DNA of 64,000 nt. It comes from an uncultured Pelagibacteraceae bacterium (GTDB lineage: Bacteria; Pseudomonadota; Alphaproteobacteria; Pelagibacterales; Pelagibacteraceae). The stretch covers positions 54,962-118,961 of the forward strand of contig CACNWU010000002.1 in assembly GCA_902624185.1 (NCBI GenBank), in the 5' to 3' direction. The position numbers and the translations under genes were made by a program. Under the pieces are notes generated by a model. The model made no database searches. It was not told the DNA's origin and saw only the letters and a list, made by a program, of their open reading frames with translations. Below, piece after piece: positions 1 to 8,587 of this stretch; position 1 is the first letter of the stretch, and each line of letters opens with the position of its first letter.

Positions 1-288
1 GTCATTGAATTTGAAAATATAAAGATAGATCTGAACAAGCAATTAATTTTGAGAAGTAGTTATGAATTTAAGATTAATAATACAGAAAAAAAAATTTTGG
101 AAATAATGATTAATAGTCCAGGTAAAACTTTTTCTAGAGAGGATATAGGTTCTTTAATTGATTTGGATAAAGAAAGATCTATTGATGTAATTATAACAAG
201 ACTTAGAAAAAAAATAGAAATTAATCCAAAAAACCCAAAATTTTTACAAACAATAAGAGGAGCAGGTTATGTTTTATGGATTAAATAA
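1..288 (+). CDS. Response regulator, OmpR family, C-terminal DNA-binding part (5' truncated)
   Basis: The frame is open from base 1, so the track's TTG start at 49 is not the real start and the gene begins before the window. The visible ~95 codons form an OmpR/PhoB-type winged-helix domain: a trans-activation-loop helix, the recognition helix region with SIDVIITRLRKKIE, and the family's closing hairpin IRGAGYVLW. The phospho-acceptor receiver domain lies outside the window. The 3' end overlaps the downstream histidine kinase by 20 nt, so the two form a co-translated two-component pair, probably of EnvZ/OmpR type. The regulon cannot be read from the sequence. Confidence 0.9.
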   Translation, partial: VIEFENIKIDLNKQLILRSSYEFKINNTEKKILEIMINSPGKTFSREDIGSLIDLDKERSIDVIITRLRKKIEINPKNPKFLQTIRGAGYVLWIK

Positions 289-1588
289 ATTTATAAAAAA
301 TATTCTTCCGAAAAAATTATTCTATAGAGCTCTATTAATTGTGGCTGTTCCAGTAATTTTCTTACAATTAATTATTACAATTGTTTTTTTTGATAGCCTT
401 TGGATCAAGACTAATAAGGGAATGACAAGAGCACTGGTGAACGAGATAAATACTTTTATAAAAGTTTATAAAGATGAATTATATGCTAAAGAGGAAATTC
501 AAAATCTTTTTTCTATATATCAAGACCTTAACATTAATTTTATTCAAGATGACGATTTTAACTTTGATTATAATGAAAGATGGTTTAGCCCTATAGATAG
601 AACTCTTAGAAGAGAACTGAAATCTGCCTTTGGACCTTTAGAATATTGGTTTGATACTACAAGCTATAAAGAATTAATTGATCTAAGAATTAAATATGAA
701 ACTGGCTATTTTAAATTTCTTGTTCCAAAAGATAGAGTTACAAGTTCCTCTGCAAGAATATTCGCTTTATGGATTACTGTTCCTGCGGTCATAGTAGTAT
801 TGATATCATTAATATTTTTAAAAAATCAAACTAGACCTATTACAAATCTTGCTAGAGTTGCAGAAAAATTTGGTAAAGGTGAAGATATTGAAGAATTTAA
901 ACCTTCAGGGGCTGCAGAGATAAGACAAGCAGGTTATGAATTTGATAAAATGCGTAAAAGGATAATTAGACATCTTAATCAAAGATCAGAAATGTTATCA
1001 GGTATTAGTCATGATCTAAGAACACCTCTTACAAGAATGAAATTACAAATTGCTTTTATAAAGGATGAAGAATTGGCAAATAAATTAGCAGAAGATATTA
1101 ATGAAATGGAAAAAATGCTTAATGAATATCTTCAATTTACAAGTTCCTCATATAAAGAAAAAGATCAAGAATTTGACCTAAGTCAATTAATTAATGAAAC
1201 AGTTTTCAAATATAACAATAAGAATATTACTACAAATCTACCATCTAATATTTTTATAAACGGAAGAAAAAACTTAATTAAAAGATGTATTAATAATCTA
1301 ATTGATAATGCAATTAAATATGGTGATAAGGTAAATGTGGAGCTTAAGAAAAATAACAATAATTTATTCATTAAAATTGAGGATAATGGTCCAGGAATTC
1401 CTGAAAAGGAGTACGAAAATGTGTTTAAACCATTCTATAAAATTGATAAGGGAAGAGCTGACGCAAAGTCTAGTGTGGGATTAGGTCTATCTATAGCATC
1501 TGATATTATAAGGTCACATGGTGGAAATATTAATCTTGAAAAATCGAATATGAATGGACTTGGTGTTAAGATTTTTTTACCCGTTTAG
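269..1588 (+). CDS. Membrane histidine kinase, EnvZ-like
   Basis: Sensor kinase of 439 aa, partner of the overlapping response regulator. Domains in order: TM helix ~20-42, a periplasmic loop of ~120 residues rich in acidic and aromatic residues, TM helix ~165-186, HAMP ~187-240, HisKA with ISHDLRTPLTR (phospho-accepting His ~248), and HATPase_c with N box NNLIDNAIKYG, G1 box EDNGPGIP and G2 box GLGLSIA. All catalytic boxes look intact. The two-TM/HAMP architecture and OmpR partner fit the EnvZ class; the signal is unknown. Its 3' end overlaps the convergent UbiK-like gene by 23 nt. Confidence 0.9.
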   Translation: MFYGLNKFIKNILPKKLFYRALLIVAVPVIFLQLIITIVFFDSLWIKTNKGMTRALVNEINTFIKVYKDELYAKEEIQNLFSIYQDLNINFIQDDDFNFDYNERWFSPIDRTLRRELKSAFGPLEYWFDTTSYKELIDLRIKYETGYFKFLVPKDRVTSSSARIFALWITVPAVIVVLISLIFLKNQTRPITNLARVAEKFGKGEDIEEFKPSGAAEIRQAGYEFDKMRKRIIRHLNQRSEMLSGISHDLRTPLTRMKLQIAFIKDEELANKLAEDINEMEKMLNEYLQFTSSSYKEKDQEFDLSQLINETVFKYNNKNITTNLPSNIFINGRKNLIKRCINNLIDNAIKYGDKVNVELKKNNNNLFIKIEDNGPGIPEKEYENVFKPFYKIDKGRADAKSSVGLGLSIASDIIRSHGGNINLEKSNMNGLGVKIFLPV

Positions 1589-1811
1589 TTTTTTTTTTAA
1601 TTTTTAATTTATTAATTTTTTTTTCTAAATTTTCAACTCTTCTTGATAAAACTTCAAATTCATCTTTACTTGTTAATTTCATCCTAAAAATGATTTCGTC
1701 CCTCTTAGATTTAAGAATATTCATTAATTCATCAGCAATATCTTTTGATGATATTAAGCCTTGCTCAAATATCTTAGCAAGTTTATCAATTACGAATTTT
1801 GAATTTTTCAT
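1566..1811 (-). CDS. ubiK: UbiK-like accessory factor (BMFP/YqiC family)
   Basis: Small 81-aa protein. It has an amphipathic N-terminal helix, then SKRDEIIFRMKLTSKDEFEVLSRRVENLEKK-type sequence predicted as coiled coil, and a very Lys-rich tail. This matches BMFP-domain proteins. UbiK, the characterised member, helps the soluble Ubi complex make ubiquinone under aerobic conditions. The gene sits divergently next to lgt, an arrangement I associate with alphaproteobacteria. The gap to the lgt start is 50 nt. Family assignment is good; the ubiquinone role is inferred from the family. Confidence 0.75.
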   Translation of the reverse strand: MKNSKFVIDKLAKIFEQGLISSKDIADELMNILKSKRDEIIFRMKLTSKDEFEVLSRRVENLEKKINKLKIKKKTKRVKKS

Positions 1812-1861
1812 GTATTTATATAATTAATTATTATATTTATATCTTATAATTTATTTTTTAT

Positions 1862-2644
1862 ATGTTCATTAATAATTTTGACCCAGTTGCAATTCAATTT
1901 TTTTCAATACAAATAACCTGGTATTCTTTATCTTATATATTTGGCATATTAGGTGGTTGGATTTTGAGTAAAAAAATTTTTATATCTAACGATGAATTAA
2001 AAGCTAAATTTGATGATTATGTAACCTATTTAATTTTAGGTATTATTGTCGGAGGAAGATTGGGTTATGTTTTTTTCTACAACTTTAATTTCTACATTAA
2101 CAATATAAGTGAGATTTTTAAAGTTTGGAATGGAGGAATGTCTTTTCACGGAGGACTGCTAGGTGTTATTGTTGTAAGTATCTGGTATGCAAAAAAAAAT
2201 AATCAAAATCCTTTTGTTTATTTAGATACTGTTTCAATTGTAGCACCAGTTGGGATTTTTTTTGGAAGAATTGCTAATTTTATAAATTCTGAATTATATG
2301 GTTATGAAACAAATGTTCCATGGGCAGTAAAATTTGTTCAAGTAGATAATCTATACCGACATCCATCACAATTGTATGAAGCTCTTTTAGAGGGAATGAT
2401 CTTATTCTTAATATTAATTTATTTAAGGAATACTAAAGTAAATAAGTCTCCTGGTATCATCTCAGGACTATTTTTAATAATTTACTCTGTTTTCAGATTT
2501 GTTTTAGAATTTTTTAGAGTTCCAGATGAACATATTGGTTATTTAATTTTTAATTTATCAACTGGGCAAATAATCAGCATTATATTCTTCTTAATTGGAA
2601 TTTATTTAGTAATCAATAAATATGAAATTAAAAAAAAAATATAA
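1862..2644 (+). CDS. lgt: Prolipoprotein diacylglyceryl transferase
   Basis: Inner-membrane enzyme that transfers diacylglycerol from phosphatidylglycerol to the lipobox cysteine of prolipoproteins, the first step of lipoprotein maturation. At 260 aa with about seven hydrophobic segments it has normal family length. Diagnostic motifs are visible: GGMSFHGGLLG (~92-102), GRIANFINSELYG (family signature) and HPSQLYEA. The second maturation enzyme, lspA, is also in this window. The 3' end overlaps the next gene by 23 nt, so the two are probably one transcript. Confidence 0.96.
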   Translation: MFINNFDPVAIQFFSIQITWYSLSYIFGILGGWILSKKIFISNDELKAKFDDYVTYLILGIIVGGRLGYVFFYNFNFYINNISEIFKVWNGGMSFHGGLLGVIVVSIWYAKKNNQNPFVYLDTVSIVAPVGIFFGRIANFINSELYGYETNVPWAVKFVQVDNLYRHPSQLYEALLEGMILFLILIYLRNTKVNKSPGIISGLFLIIYSVFRFVLEFFRVPDEHIGYLIFNLSTGQIISIIFFLIGIYLVINKYEIKKKI

Positions 2645-3668
2645 TTTACCTCTAGATAAATTTATAAACTTATCTCTCTATGATGAAAAATTAGGGTACT
2701 ACATGAAAAGAAATCCATTTGGGAAAAAAGGAGATTTCGTTACATCTCCGAATATTTCAAGACTCTTTTCAGAAATCATTGCAATTTGGATTTTAAGTTT
2801 TTGGCAAAGTTTAGGTTCCCCGAAAAAATTTAATTTAATCGAACTTGGTGGTGGAAACGGGGAAATGATGAAAATTCTTATTGAAAGCTTAAAAAATTTT
2901 CCTTTTTTTTTCAAAGCATGTAATTTTATTATCCATGAAAAAAGTTCTAGATTAATTGATATTCAAAAAAAAAAATTAATAAAAGAAAACATAAAATGGA
3001 TTTATAAAGTGAAAGAACTCAAAAAAAAGCCATGTATATTTATTGCAAATGAATTTTTTGACTCACTGGCAATAAAACAATTTGTTAAAAGAAGAAATCT
3101 TTGGTTTGAAAAATTTGTGAATTTTGAAAATCAAAAAAAACCTTTTTTTTTTGAAAAAAAAATTGACATAAAAAAAATAGAGAAAAAAATTAATTTTAAA
3201 ATCTCTCAAAATCAAAATTTTATTGAATATTCACAGCTGAGCTTAGATTATTTAAAAGATATATCCAAAATAATAAAAGAGAATAATGGAGGATTACTGT
3301 TAATAGATTATGGCTATACTGAAAAAAGAATGAAAAATACCTTGCAAGCAGTTTCAAAACATAAATTTGCCAATATTTTTCGAAATATTGGAAACATTGA
3401 TATTACTCATAATATAAATTTTAGTCTATTCAAAAAGTTAATAAAAAATATTGGTGGTTTAAAAAATAACTTAACAACCCAAAGAAAATTTTTATTAAAA
3501 ATGGGAATTAAACAAAGAGCAGAAATAATATCAAAAAATAAAAGTTTTTTGAAAAAAGCTGATATTTACTACAGACTTGAAAGGCTTATTAATGAAAATC
3601 AGATGGGAAATTTGTTCAAAGTTATGTTCATAAAAGATAAAAAAAATAAATTTAAATTAGGGTTTTAA
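2622..3668 (+). CDS. SAM-dependent methyltransferase, MidA/NDUFAF7 family (DUF185)
   Basis: The 348-aa protein carries the family's N-terminal substrate motif (YYMKRNPFGKKGDFVTSPNISRLFSE), a SAM-binding glycine stretch IELGGGNGEMM, ANEFFDSLAIKQF, and a conserved LLIDYGY segment. Mitochondrial NDUFAF7 dimethylates an arginine of complex I subunit NDUFS2. Bacterial members share the fold, but their target is less certain. Homopolymeric A tracts run through the gene without breaking the frame. It overlaps lgt at its start and ends 2 nt before the next gene, consistent with an operon. Confidence 0.88.
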   Translation: MKLKKKYNLPLDKFINLSLYDEKLGYYMKRNPFGKKGDFVTSPNISRLFSEIIAIWILSFWQSLGSPKKFNLIELGGGNGEMMKILIESLKNFPFFFKACNFIIHEKSSRLIDIQKKKLIKENIKWIYKVKELKKKPCIFIANEFFDSLAIKQFVKRRNLWFEKFVNFENQKKPFFFEKKIDIKKIEKKINFKISQNQNFIEYSQLSLDYLKDISKIIKENNGGLLLIDYGYTEKRMKNTLQAVSKHKFANIFRNIGNIDITHNINFSLFKKLIKNIGGLKNNLTTQRKFLLKMGIKQRAEIISKNKSFLKKADIYYRLERLINENQMGNLFKVMFIKDKKNKFKLGF

Positions 3669-3670
3669 AG

Positions 3671-4432
3671 TTGATAACCTCAAAAAAATTTTTAAAACAA
3701 AAAGAAATTAGTCACGGTTTTTTTAATAGAAATGGTGGCAAATCTAATGGCATTTATAAAAGTTTGAATTGTGGGCTTGGTTCAAAAGATCTCAAAACAA
3801 ACGTATTGAAAAATTTAAAAATAGCAAAAAAAAAAATTAGTAGGAAATCTAGAAATATTTTTTTACTTCATCAGATTCATAGTAATAAGATAGTTTTTGT
3901 TGATAAAAATTTTAAATTTAAAAAAAAAAAAATTAAAGCTGATGCAATAATAACTGATCAAAAAAAACTTCCAATAGCTGTTTTAACAGCAGATTGTGTT
4001 CCTATTTTACTCTACGACACTAAAAAAAAAATTATTGCAGCTATCCATGCTGGTTGGAAAGGCGCTTATAAAGGAATTATTAAGAATGTAATAAATTTTA
4101 TGCTGAAAAAAGGATGTAGAAAAGAAAATATCATGGTTGCAATAGGACCTTGTATTGGACGAACTTATTACAATGTGAAAAAAGATTTTAAAAAAAAATT
4201 TCTTAAAAAAGATAAAAAAAACATAATATTTTTCAATACTAAAAAAAATGTAATTTATTTTGATTTGGCAAATTATGTAAAATCTCAACTAAAATTGTTC
4301 AAAATCACAAAAATTGATATGAAAAACATTGATACTTTCTCCGAAAAAAATAATTTTTTTAGTGCAAGACGATCTTTGAGATTAAAACACGATGATTATG
4401 GTAGAAATATTTCAATAATTATGATTAATTAA
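3671..4432 (+). CDS. pgeF: Multicopper polyphenol oxidase / purine nucleoside phosphorylase, YfiH-LACC1 family
   Basis: 253-aa protein with the YfiH/LACC1 zinc-site motifs: LLHQIHSNK (His), LTADCVPILLYD (Cys), IHAGWKGAYKGI (His) and AIGPCIG. Family members act on purine nucleosides (phosphorolysis/deamination) and have been linked to peptidoglycan-precursor editing in E. coli. The chosen start is TTG at 3671, 2 nt after the upstream stop; no ATG precedes the conserved N-terminal FFNRNGGKSNGIYKSLN region. It follows the MidA-like gene and precedes prs by 9 nt. Confidence 0.87.
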   Translation: MITSKKFLKQKEISHGFFNRNGGKSNGIYKSLNCGLGSKDLKTNVLKNLKIAKKKISRKSRNIFLLHQIHSNKIVFVDKNFKFKKKKIKADAIITDQKKLPIAVLTADCVPILLYDTKKKIIAAIHAGWKGAYKGIIKNVINFMLKKGCRKENIMVAIGPCIGRTYYNVKKDFKKKFLKKDKKNIIFFNTKKNVIYFDLANYVKSQLKLFKITKIDMKNIDTFSEKNNFFSARRSLRLKHDDYGRNISIIMIN

Positions 4433-4441
4433 ACTTTTTCA

Positions 4442-5374
4442 ATGAAATTATTAACTGGAAATAGCAATAAAGTACTCAGTAAAAATATAGCTAAGTATTT
4501 AAAATCGAAATTAGTTAATTCTAGTATTAGAAAATTTTCAGATGGTGAGCTTTATGTGGAAATTAATGAAAACATCAGAGGAAATAGCATTTTTATAATT
4601 CAATCAATATCATCACCAGCTAATGACAATTTAATGGAGCTGCTTTTATGTATTGATGCTTTAAAAAGATCATCTGCAAAAAATATAACTGCGGTTATCC
4701 CATATTTTGGGTATGCAAGACAGGATAGGAAAGTTGTACCAAGAACTTCTATATCTGCAAAACTTGTATCAAATTTAATAACAAAAGCTGGAGCAGATCG
4801 TGTTGTTACAGTTGATTTGCATGCTGGTCAAATCCAAGGCTTTTTTGATATCCCAGTAGATAACCTTTTTGCAACACCTATATTTGCTAGACACGCAAGA
4901 AAGAAAATTAAAAGTAAAAAGATAATTTGTGTGGCTCCTGATGTGGGGGGGACTGAAAGAGCAAGAGCATTGGGGAAACTTTTAAATGTAGGTCTAGCTA
5001 TAGTTGACAAAAGAAGACCAAAACCTGGTCAATCACAGGTAATGAATGTGATTGGAGATGTCAAAGATATGACTTGTATAATTGTAGATGACATAATTGA
5101 TTCTGGTGGCACAATCGTTAATGCAGCTAAAGCTCTAAAAGAAAGAGGTGCGAAAGAAGTTTTTGTATACATTACTCATGGAGTTTTAAGTGGAGATGCA
5201 GTAAAAAAAATAAAAAGTTCTGTCATAAAAAATTTGGTGATTACCGATACAATTGATAACGGTCAAAAAACAAAAAATGTTAAAAACATAGAAGTTTTAC
5301 CAATTTCAGGCCTAATGGGTGAAGCAATCAAAAGAATATCAAATTCAACCTCGGTCTCAGATTTATTTAAATAA
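4442..5374 (+). CDS. prs: Ribose-phosphate pyrophosphokinase
   Basis: Makes PRPP from ribose 5-phosphate and ATP for purine, pyrimidine, His, Trp and NAD synthesis; cytosolic. At 310 aa it has the standard length. Visible motifs: FSDGELYVEINENIRG near the N-terminus, the YFGYARQDRK segment, VTVDLHAGQIQGFFDIP (divalent-cation/ATP region), and the PRPP-binding loop IIVDDIIDSGGTI. A short 43-nt gap separates it from rplY. This is a class I bacterial enzyme with no unusual residues seen. Confidence 0.97.
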   Translation: MKLLTGNSNKVLSKNIAKYLKSKLVNSSIRKFSDGELYVEINENIRGNSIFIIQSISSPANDNLMELLLCIDALKRSSAKNITAVIPYFGYARQDRKVVPRTSISAKLVSNLITKAGADRVVTVDLHAGQIQGFFDIPVDNLFATPIFARHARKKIKSKKIICVAPDVGGTERARALGKLLNVGLAIVDKRRPKPGQSQVMNVIGDVKDMTCIIVDDIIDSGGTIVNAAKALKERGAKEVFVYITHGVLSGDAVKKIKSSVIKNLVITDTIDNGQKTKNVKNIEVLPISGLMGEAIKRISNSTSVSDLFK

Positions 5375-5417
5375 TTACCTTGATTATTTATAAACATGGG
5401 TTAAAAAACTCTTCTTT

Positions 5418-6161
5418 ATGAATTCACTTGAAGCTAATATTAGAAATAATTCCACTAAAGGGCAATTAAACGCTATTAGAAATAATGGTGATGTTCCAGC
5501 TATAATATATGGTGGCAAAGATCAAAACCAAAAAATTTCAATTTCAAAAAAATTACTTAAAGTTTTAATTGAAAAAGAAAATTTTTTATCAAACATAATT
5601 ACTTTAAATGTTAATGGTAAACCACAAAATGTTTTGCCTAGGGAAGTTAAATATCATATTTTAAGTGATGAGCCCACTCATGTTGATTTTTTAAGAGTTC
5701 TACCTGGTGTTAAAATAAAAATAGAGGTACCAGTAAACTTCATAAATCATGAAAAATCTCCTGGTCTCAAACGGGGTGGTGTTTTAAATATTGTAAGAAG
5801 AAAAGTCGAATTAAAATGTCCTAGTGAAAAAATACCAGAAAATTTAACTATAAACTTAGATGGAGTTGATATTGGAGAAAGTTTTAAAATTTCATCAGTA
5901 AAGTTGGATAATGATGTAGTGCCTACAATTCAAGGAAGAGACTTTGTAATAGCAACTCTTGCAGCACCAACAGTGATGAAAGAACCTGAAAAACCAGCTG
6001 AAGCAGAAGCGGCAGAAGGTGAAGAAGGTGCTGAGGGCGCTGAAGGAGCAGCAGCGGCTGCAGATGGTGATAAACAATCAGCAGAAGGTAACAAAGGGGA
6101 TAAAAAAGAGGGTGAAGATAAAAAAACTGCTGAAAAAAAACCTGCTGAAGAAAAAAAATAA
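5418..6161 (+). CDS. rplY: 50S ribosomal protein L25 (Ctc type) with long acidic/alanine-rich tail
   Basis: Binds 5S rRNA. The 247-aa protein has the N-terminal L25 fold (~1-95, with VPAIIYGGK and HVDFLRV) and the C-terminal TL5/Ctc beta domain (~96-185, containing ERPGLKRGGVLN-like NHEKSPGLKRGGVLN). A ~60-residue tail made almost only of Ala, Glu, Gly, Lys and Pro follows. Such tails occur in alphaproteobacterial L25, but this one is conspicuously low in complexity. The downstream pth and ychF complete the common rplY-pth-ychF order. Confidence 0.95.
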   Translation: MNSLEANIRNNSTKGQLNAIRNNGDVPAIIYGGKDQNQKISISKKLLKVLIEKENFLSNIITLNVNGKPQNVLPREVKYHILSDEPTHVDFLRVLPGVKIKIEVPVNFINHEKSPGLKRGGVLNIVRRKVELKCPSEKIPENLTINLDGVDIGESFKISSVKLDNDVVPTIQGRDFVIATLAAPTVMKEPEKPAEAEAAEGEEGAEGAEGAAAAADGDKQSAEGNKGDKKEGEDKKTAEKKPAEEKK

Positions 6162-6194
6162 TCAAAAAAATTGAGAATCTAATTTCATTTATTT

Positions 6195-6755
6195 ATGCTT
6201 TTATTCGTAGGATTAGGCAATCCAACACCCGACAGTGAGAACAACAGACATAATGTTGGTTTTAAAATAATAGATTCTATTAATAAGAAATTCGGCCTTT
6301 CTAAACAAAAACCAAAATTCAAGGGACTATTAACAACTGGAAATATAGGAAAAGAAAAAGTTTATGCAATAAAACCTCTGACCTTTATGAACAATTCTGG
6401 GGTTTGTATTAGAGAATTAATTGAATACTTTAAAATTAATGCAGAAGACGTAATAGTTTTTCATGATGACCTAGATGTTGAATTTGGCAAGGTAAAAGCT
6501 AAATTTGGTGGTTCTAGTGCGGGTCACAACGGGATTGCTTCAATTGATAAATTTATAGGAAAAGATTATTCTAGAGTTAGGATAGGAATTGGAAAACCTA
6601 AAAATAACATAGAAGTTGCAGATTATGTTCTTCAAAACTTTGATGAAGATGAAGCCCTTGGAATAGAAAAAATTTCAAATGACATTAATAACTCAATCTC
6701 TATCCTAGTAGAAAAAAAACTAGATTTATTCTCTAGTAAAGTAAATAATGAATAA
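6195..6755 (+). CDS. pth: Peptidyl-tRNA hydrolase
   Basis: Releases peptides from prematurely dropped peptidyl-tRNA. The 186-aa protein has the normal Pth length and carries FVGLGNPTPDSENNRHNVGF with the catalytic His, then LTFMNNSG, VFHDDLDVEFGKVK and GGSSAGHNGIASI. All signature regions are intact. Its stop codon shares one base with the ychF start (TAATG), indicating translational coupling. Confidence 0.97.
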   Translation: MLLFVGLGNPTPDSENNRHNVGFKIIDSINKKFGLSKQKPKFKGLLTTGNIGKEKVYAIKPLTFMNNSGVCIRELIEYFKINAEDVIVFHDDLDVEFGKVKAKFGGSSAGHNGIASIDKFIGKDYSRVRIGIGKPKNNIEVADYVLQNFDEDEALGIEKISNDINNSISILVEKKLDLFSSKVNNE

Positions 6756-7828
6756 TGAGCTTTAAGTGTGGCATTGTTGGATTACCAAATGTGGGTAAGT
6801 CAACTCTTTTTAATGCGTTAACTAATTCAAGCAAAGCTCAAGCAGCAAACTTTCCGTTTTGTACGATAGACCCAAATGTTGGTATTGTTCCAGTTCCTGA
6901 TAATAGATTAAAAAATTTAGCTAATATCTCTAACTCAAAAAAAATAATAAATACTACAATTTCTTTTGTTGATATAGCAGGTTTAGTTAAAGGGGCTTCT
7001 AAAGGCGAGGGGTTAGGTAATAAATTTCTTTCACATATAAGAGAGGTAGATGCAATTATACATATGATTAGATGTTTTGACTCAGATGATATTCAAAATG
7101 TTAATCCTTCTGTCGACCCTATTAGAGATCTTGAAATTATTGAAACTGAAATGATGTTAGCAGATTTAGAATCAATACAAAAAAGACTTGAAAAAAATAA
7201 TAAAAAAAATGTAGATGAAGAACAAATTAAAATTCTTGAATTGTCTTTAGATTGTATAAATAAAAGTAAAGATATATCGATCTTACATTCTGAATTTAGC
7301 AAAAAACAACTTAATCAAAGTGGACTTTTATCACTTAAACCCAAGATATATGTTTGCAATGTAGATGAAAAAAGTGTTCAAACTGGAAATGAATATACTA
7401 AAGCATTCATGAATAAATTTGATATTAAAAATACTTTAATAGTGTCAGCTGATATAGAAAATCAGATAAATGAACTAGATGATAATGAGAAAAAAAATTA
7501 TATGGATATGATTGGATTGAAAGAGACTGGGTTAAATCTCTTAATTCAAAAAGGTTATAGAATTTTAGAATTAGATACTTTTTTTACTTCAGGCCCTGAA
7601 GAAACTAGAGCATGGACAATTCAAAAAAATTGTACTGCTCCAAAAGCTGCTGCTGAAATACATACTGATTTTGAAAAAGGATTTATAAGGGCTGAAACAA
7701 TCTCATATGATGATTTTATTTCAAATGATGGATGGGCAAATTCAAAAACTAACGGTAAAATGAGATTAGAAGGTAAAGATTATATTGTTAAAGATGGAGA
7801 TGTTTTAAACTTTCGTTTCAACACGTGA
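6755..7828 (+). CDS. ychF: Ribosome-binding ATPase YchF (OLA1/Obg-related)
   Basis: 357-aa P-loop protein: G1 GLPNVGKSTLFNALT (~9-23), G3-type DIAGLVKGASKGEGLGN, a coiled-coil insertion ~120-210, and a C-terminal TGS domain with FFTSGPEETRAWTI and the closing MRLEGKDYIVKDGDVLNFRFN. YchF prefers ATP over GTP and binds the ribosome; roles in stress and translation are known from E. coli. Starts on the last base of pth. The 3' end overlaps the convergent petC by 24 nt. Confidence 0.96.
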   Translation: MSFKCGIVGLPNVGKSTLFNALTNSSKAQAANFPFCTIDPNVGIVPVPDNRLKNLANISNSKKIINTTISFVDIAGLVKGASKGEGLGNKFLSHIREVDAIIHMIRCFDSDDIQNVNPSVDPIRDLEIIETEMMLADLESIQKRLEKNNKKNVDEEQIKILELSLDCINKSKDISILHSEFSKKQLNQSGLLSLKPKIYVCNVDEKSVQTGNEYTKAFMNKFDIKNTLIVSADIENQINELDDNEKKNYMDMIGLKETGLNLLIQKGYRILELDTFFTSGPEETRAWTIQKNCTAPKAAAEIHTDFEKGFIRAETISYDDFISNDGWANSKTNGKMRLEGKDYIVKDGDVLNFRFNT

Positions 7829-8584
7829 CCATATCCTCTTCATACTAAAATAGACAAGAATTGTAAGAATAATAAGATACACAATAGCTTTAAAACCCAT
7901 TTGATGTCTTGCCTCTAAATGTGGTTCTGCTGTCCACATCAAAAATGTTGTTACATCTTTAGACATTTGTTCAACTGTTGCATTTGTTCCATCAGCATAC
8001 TCAACTAACCCATCAGATAGCTGATTAGACATTTTAATTTTATTTCCATACATAAACTTATTATAATAAACCCCATCATCTAATATAAATCCTGCTGGCG
8101 GGTCCTCATATCCTTGAAGAAGCGAATAAATATAATCAACCCCACCTCCTCTTGCTTTCACTAAAACTGACATATCTGGAGGATAAGCGCCACCATTAGC
8201 AGCTTGAGCAGCTTTTACATTTTCATATGGCATAACAAATTTATCAGATAATTTTCCAGGCCTTGTAAACATCTCACCATCAGCGTTTGGTCCATCTTTA
8301 ACCTCGAACGATGCTGCAATTGCCTTTGCTTGTGCCTCTGTAAATTCTGGTCCACCCTTTTCTGCTAAATTTCTATAACTTACATATTTCATAGAATGAC
8401 AAGATGAACACACTTCTGTATAAACTTGATAACCTCTTTGTAATGCTCCTCGATCAAACTTTCCAAATAAACCTTTAAAACTCCAATCGGTTTTTAAATA
8501 TTCAACTTTTTCAGCAGAGTAAGAAGTTAAACATGATCCAGTAAACAAAATAACTAAAGAAAATATTTTAAATAAATTTTTCAC
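7805..8584 (-). CDS. petC: Cytochrome c1 of the bc1 complex
   Basis: Haem c subunit of complex III that passes electrons to soluble or membrane cytochrome c. The 259-aa protein has an N-terminal signal peptide (~1-23), haem motif CSSCH at 59-63, conserved YVSYRNLAEKGG and PPDMSVLVKARGG, and a C-terminal membrane anchor (~234-250) after the EPHLEARHQMG motif. The start is GTG: the codon directly upstream is a stop, so no earlier start exists. Last gene of petABC; only 3 nt separate it from petB. Its 3' end overlaps ychF. Confidence 0.97.
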   Translation of the reverse strand: MKNLFKIFSLVILFTGSCLTSYSAEKVEYLKTDWSFKGLFGKFDRGALQRGYQVYTEVCSSCHSMKYVSYRNLAEKGGPEFTEAQAKAIAASFEVKDGPNADGEMFTRPGKLSDKFVMPYENVKAAQAANGGAYPPDMSVLVKARGGGVDYIYSLLQGYEDPPAGFILDDGVYYNKFMYGNKIKMSNQLSDGLVEYADGTNATVEQMSKDVTTFLMWTAEPHLEARHQMGFKAIVYLIILTILVYFSMKRIWSRVETKV

Positions 8585-8587
8585 TTA

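Noticed and set aside
2622-4432. Long A/T homopolymer runs suggesting frameshifts
   Set aside because: The MidA-like and pgeF frames remain open and keep all family motifs in order.
5895-6165. Two minus-strand ORFs opposite the L25 tail
   Set aside because: Low-complexity antisense of the Ala/Glu/Lys tail, with no independent evidence.
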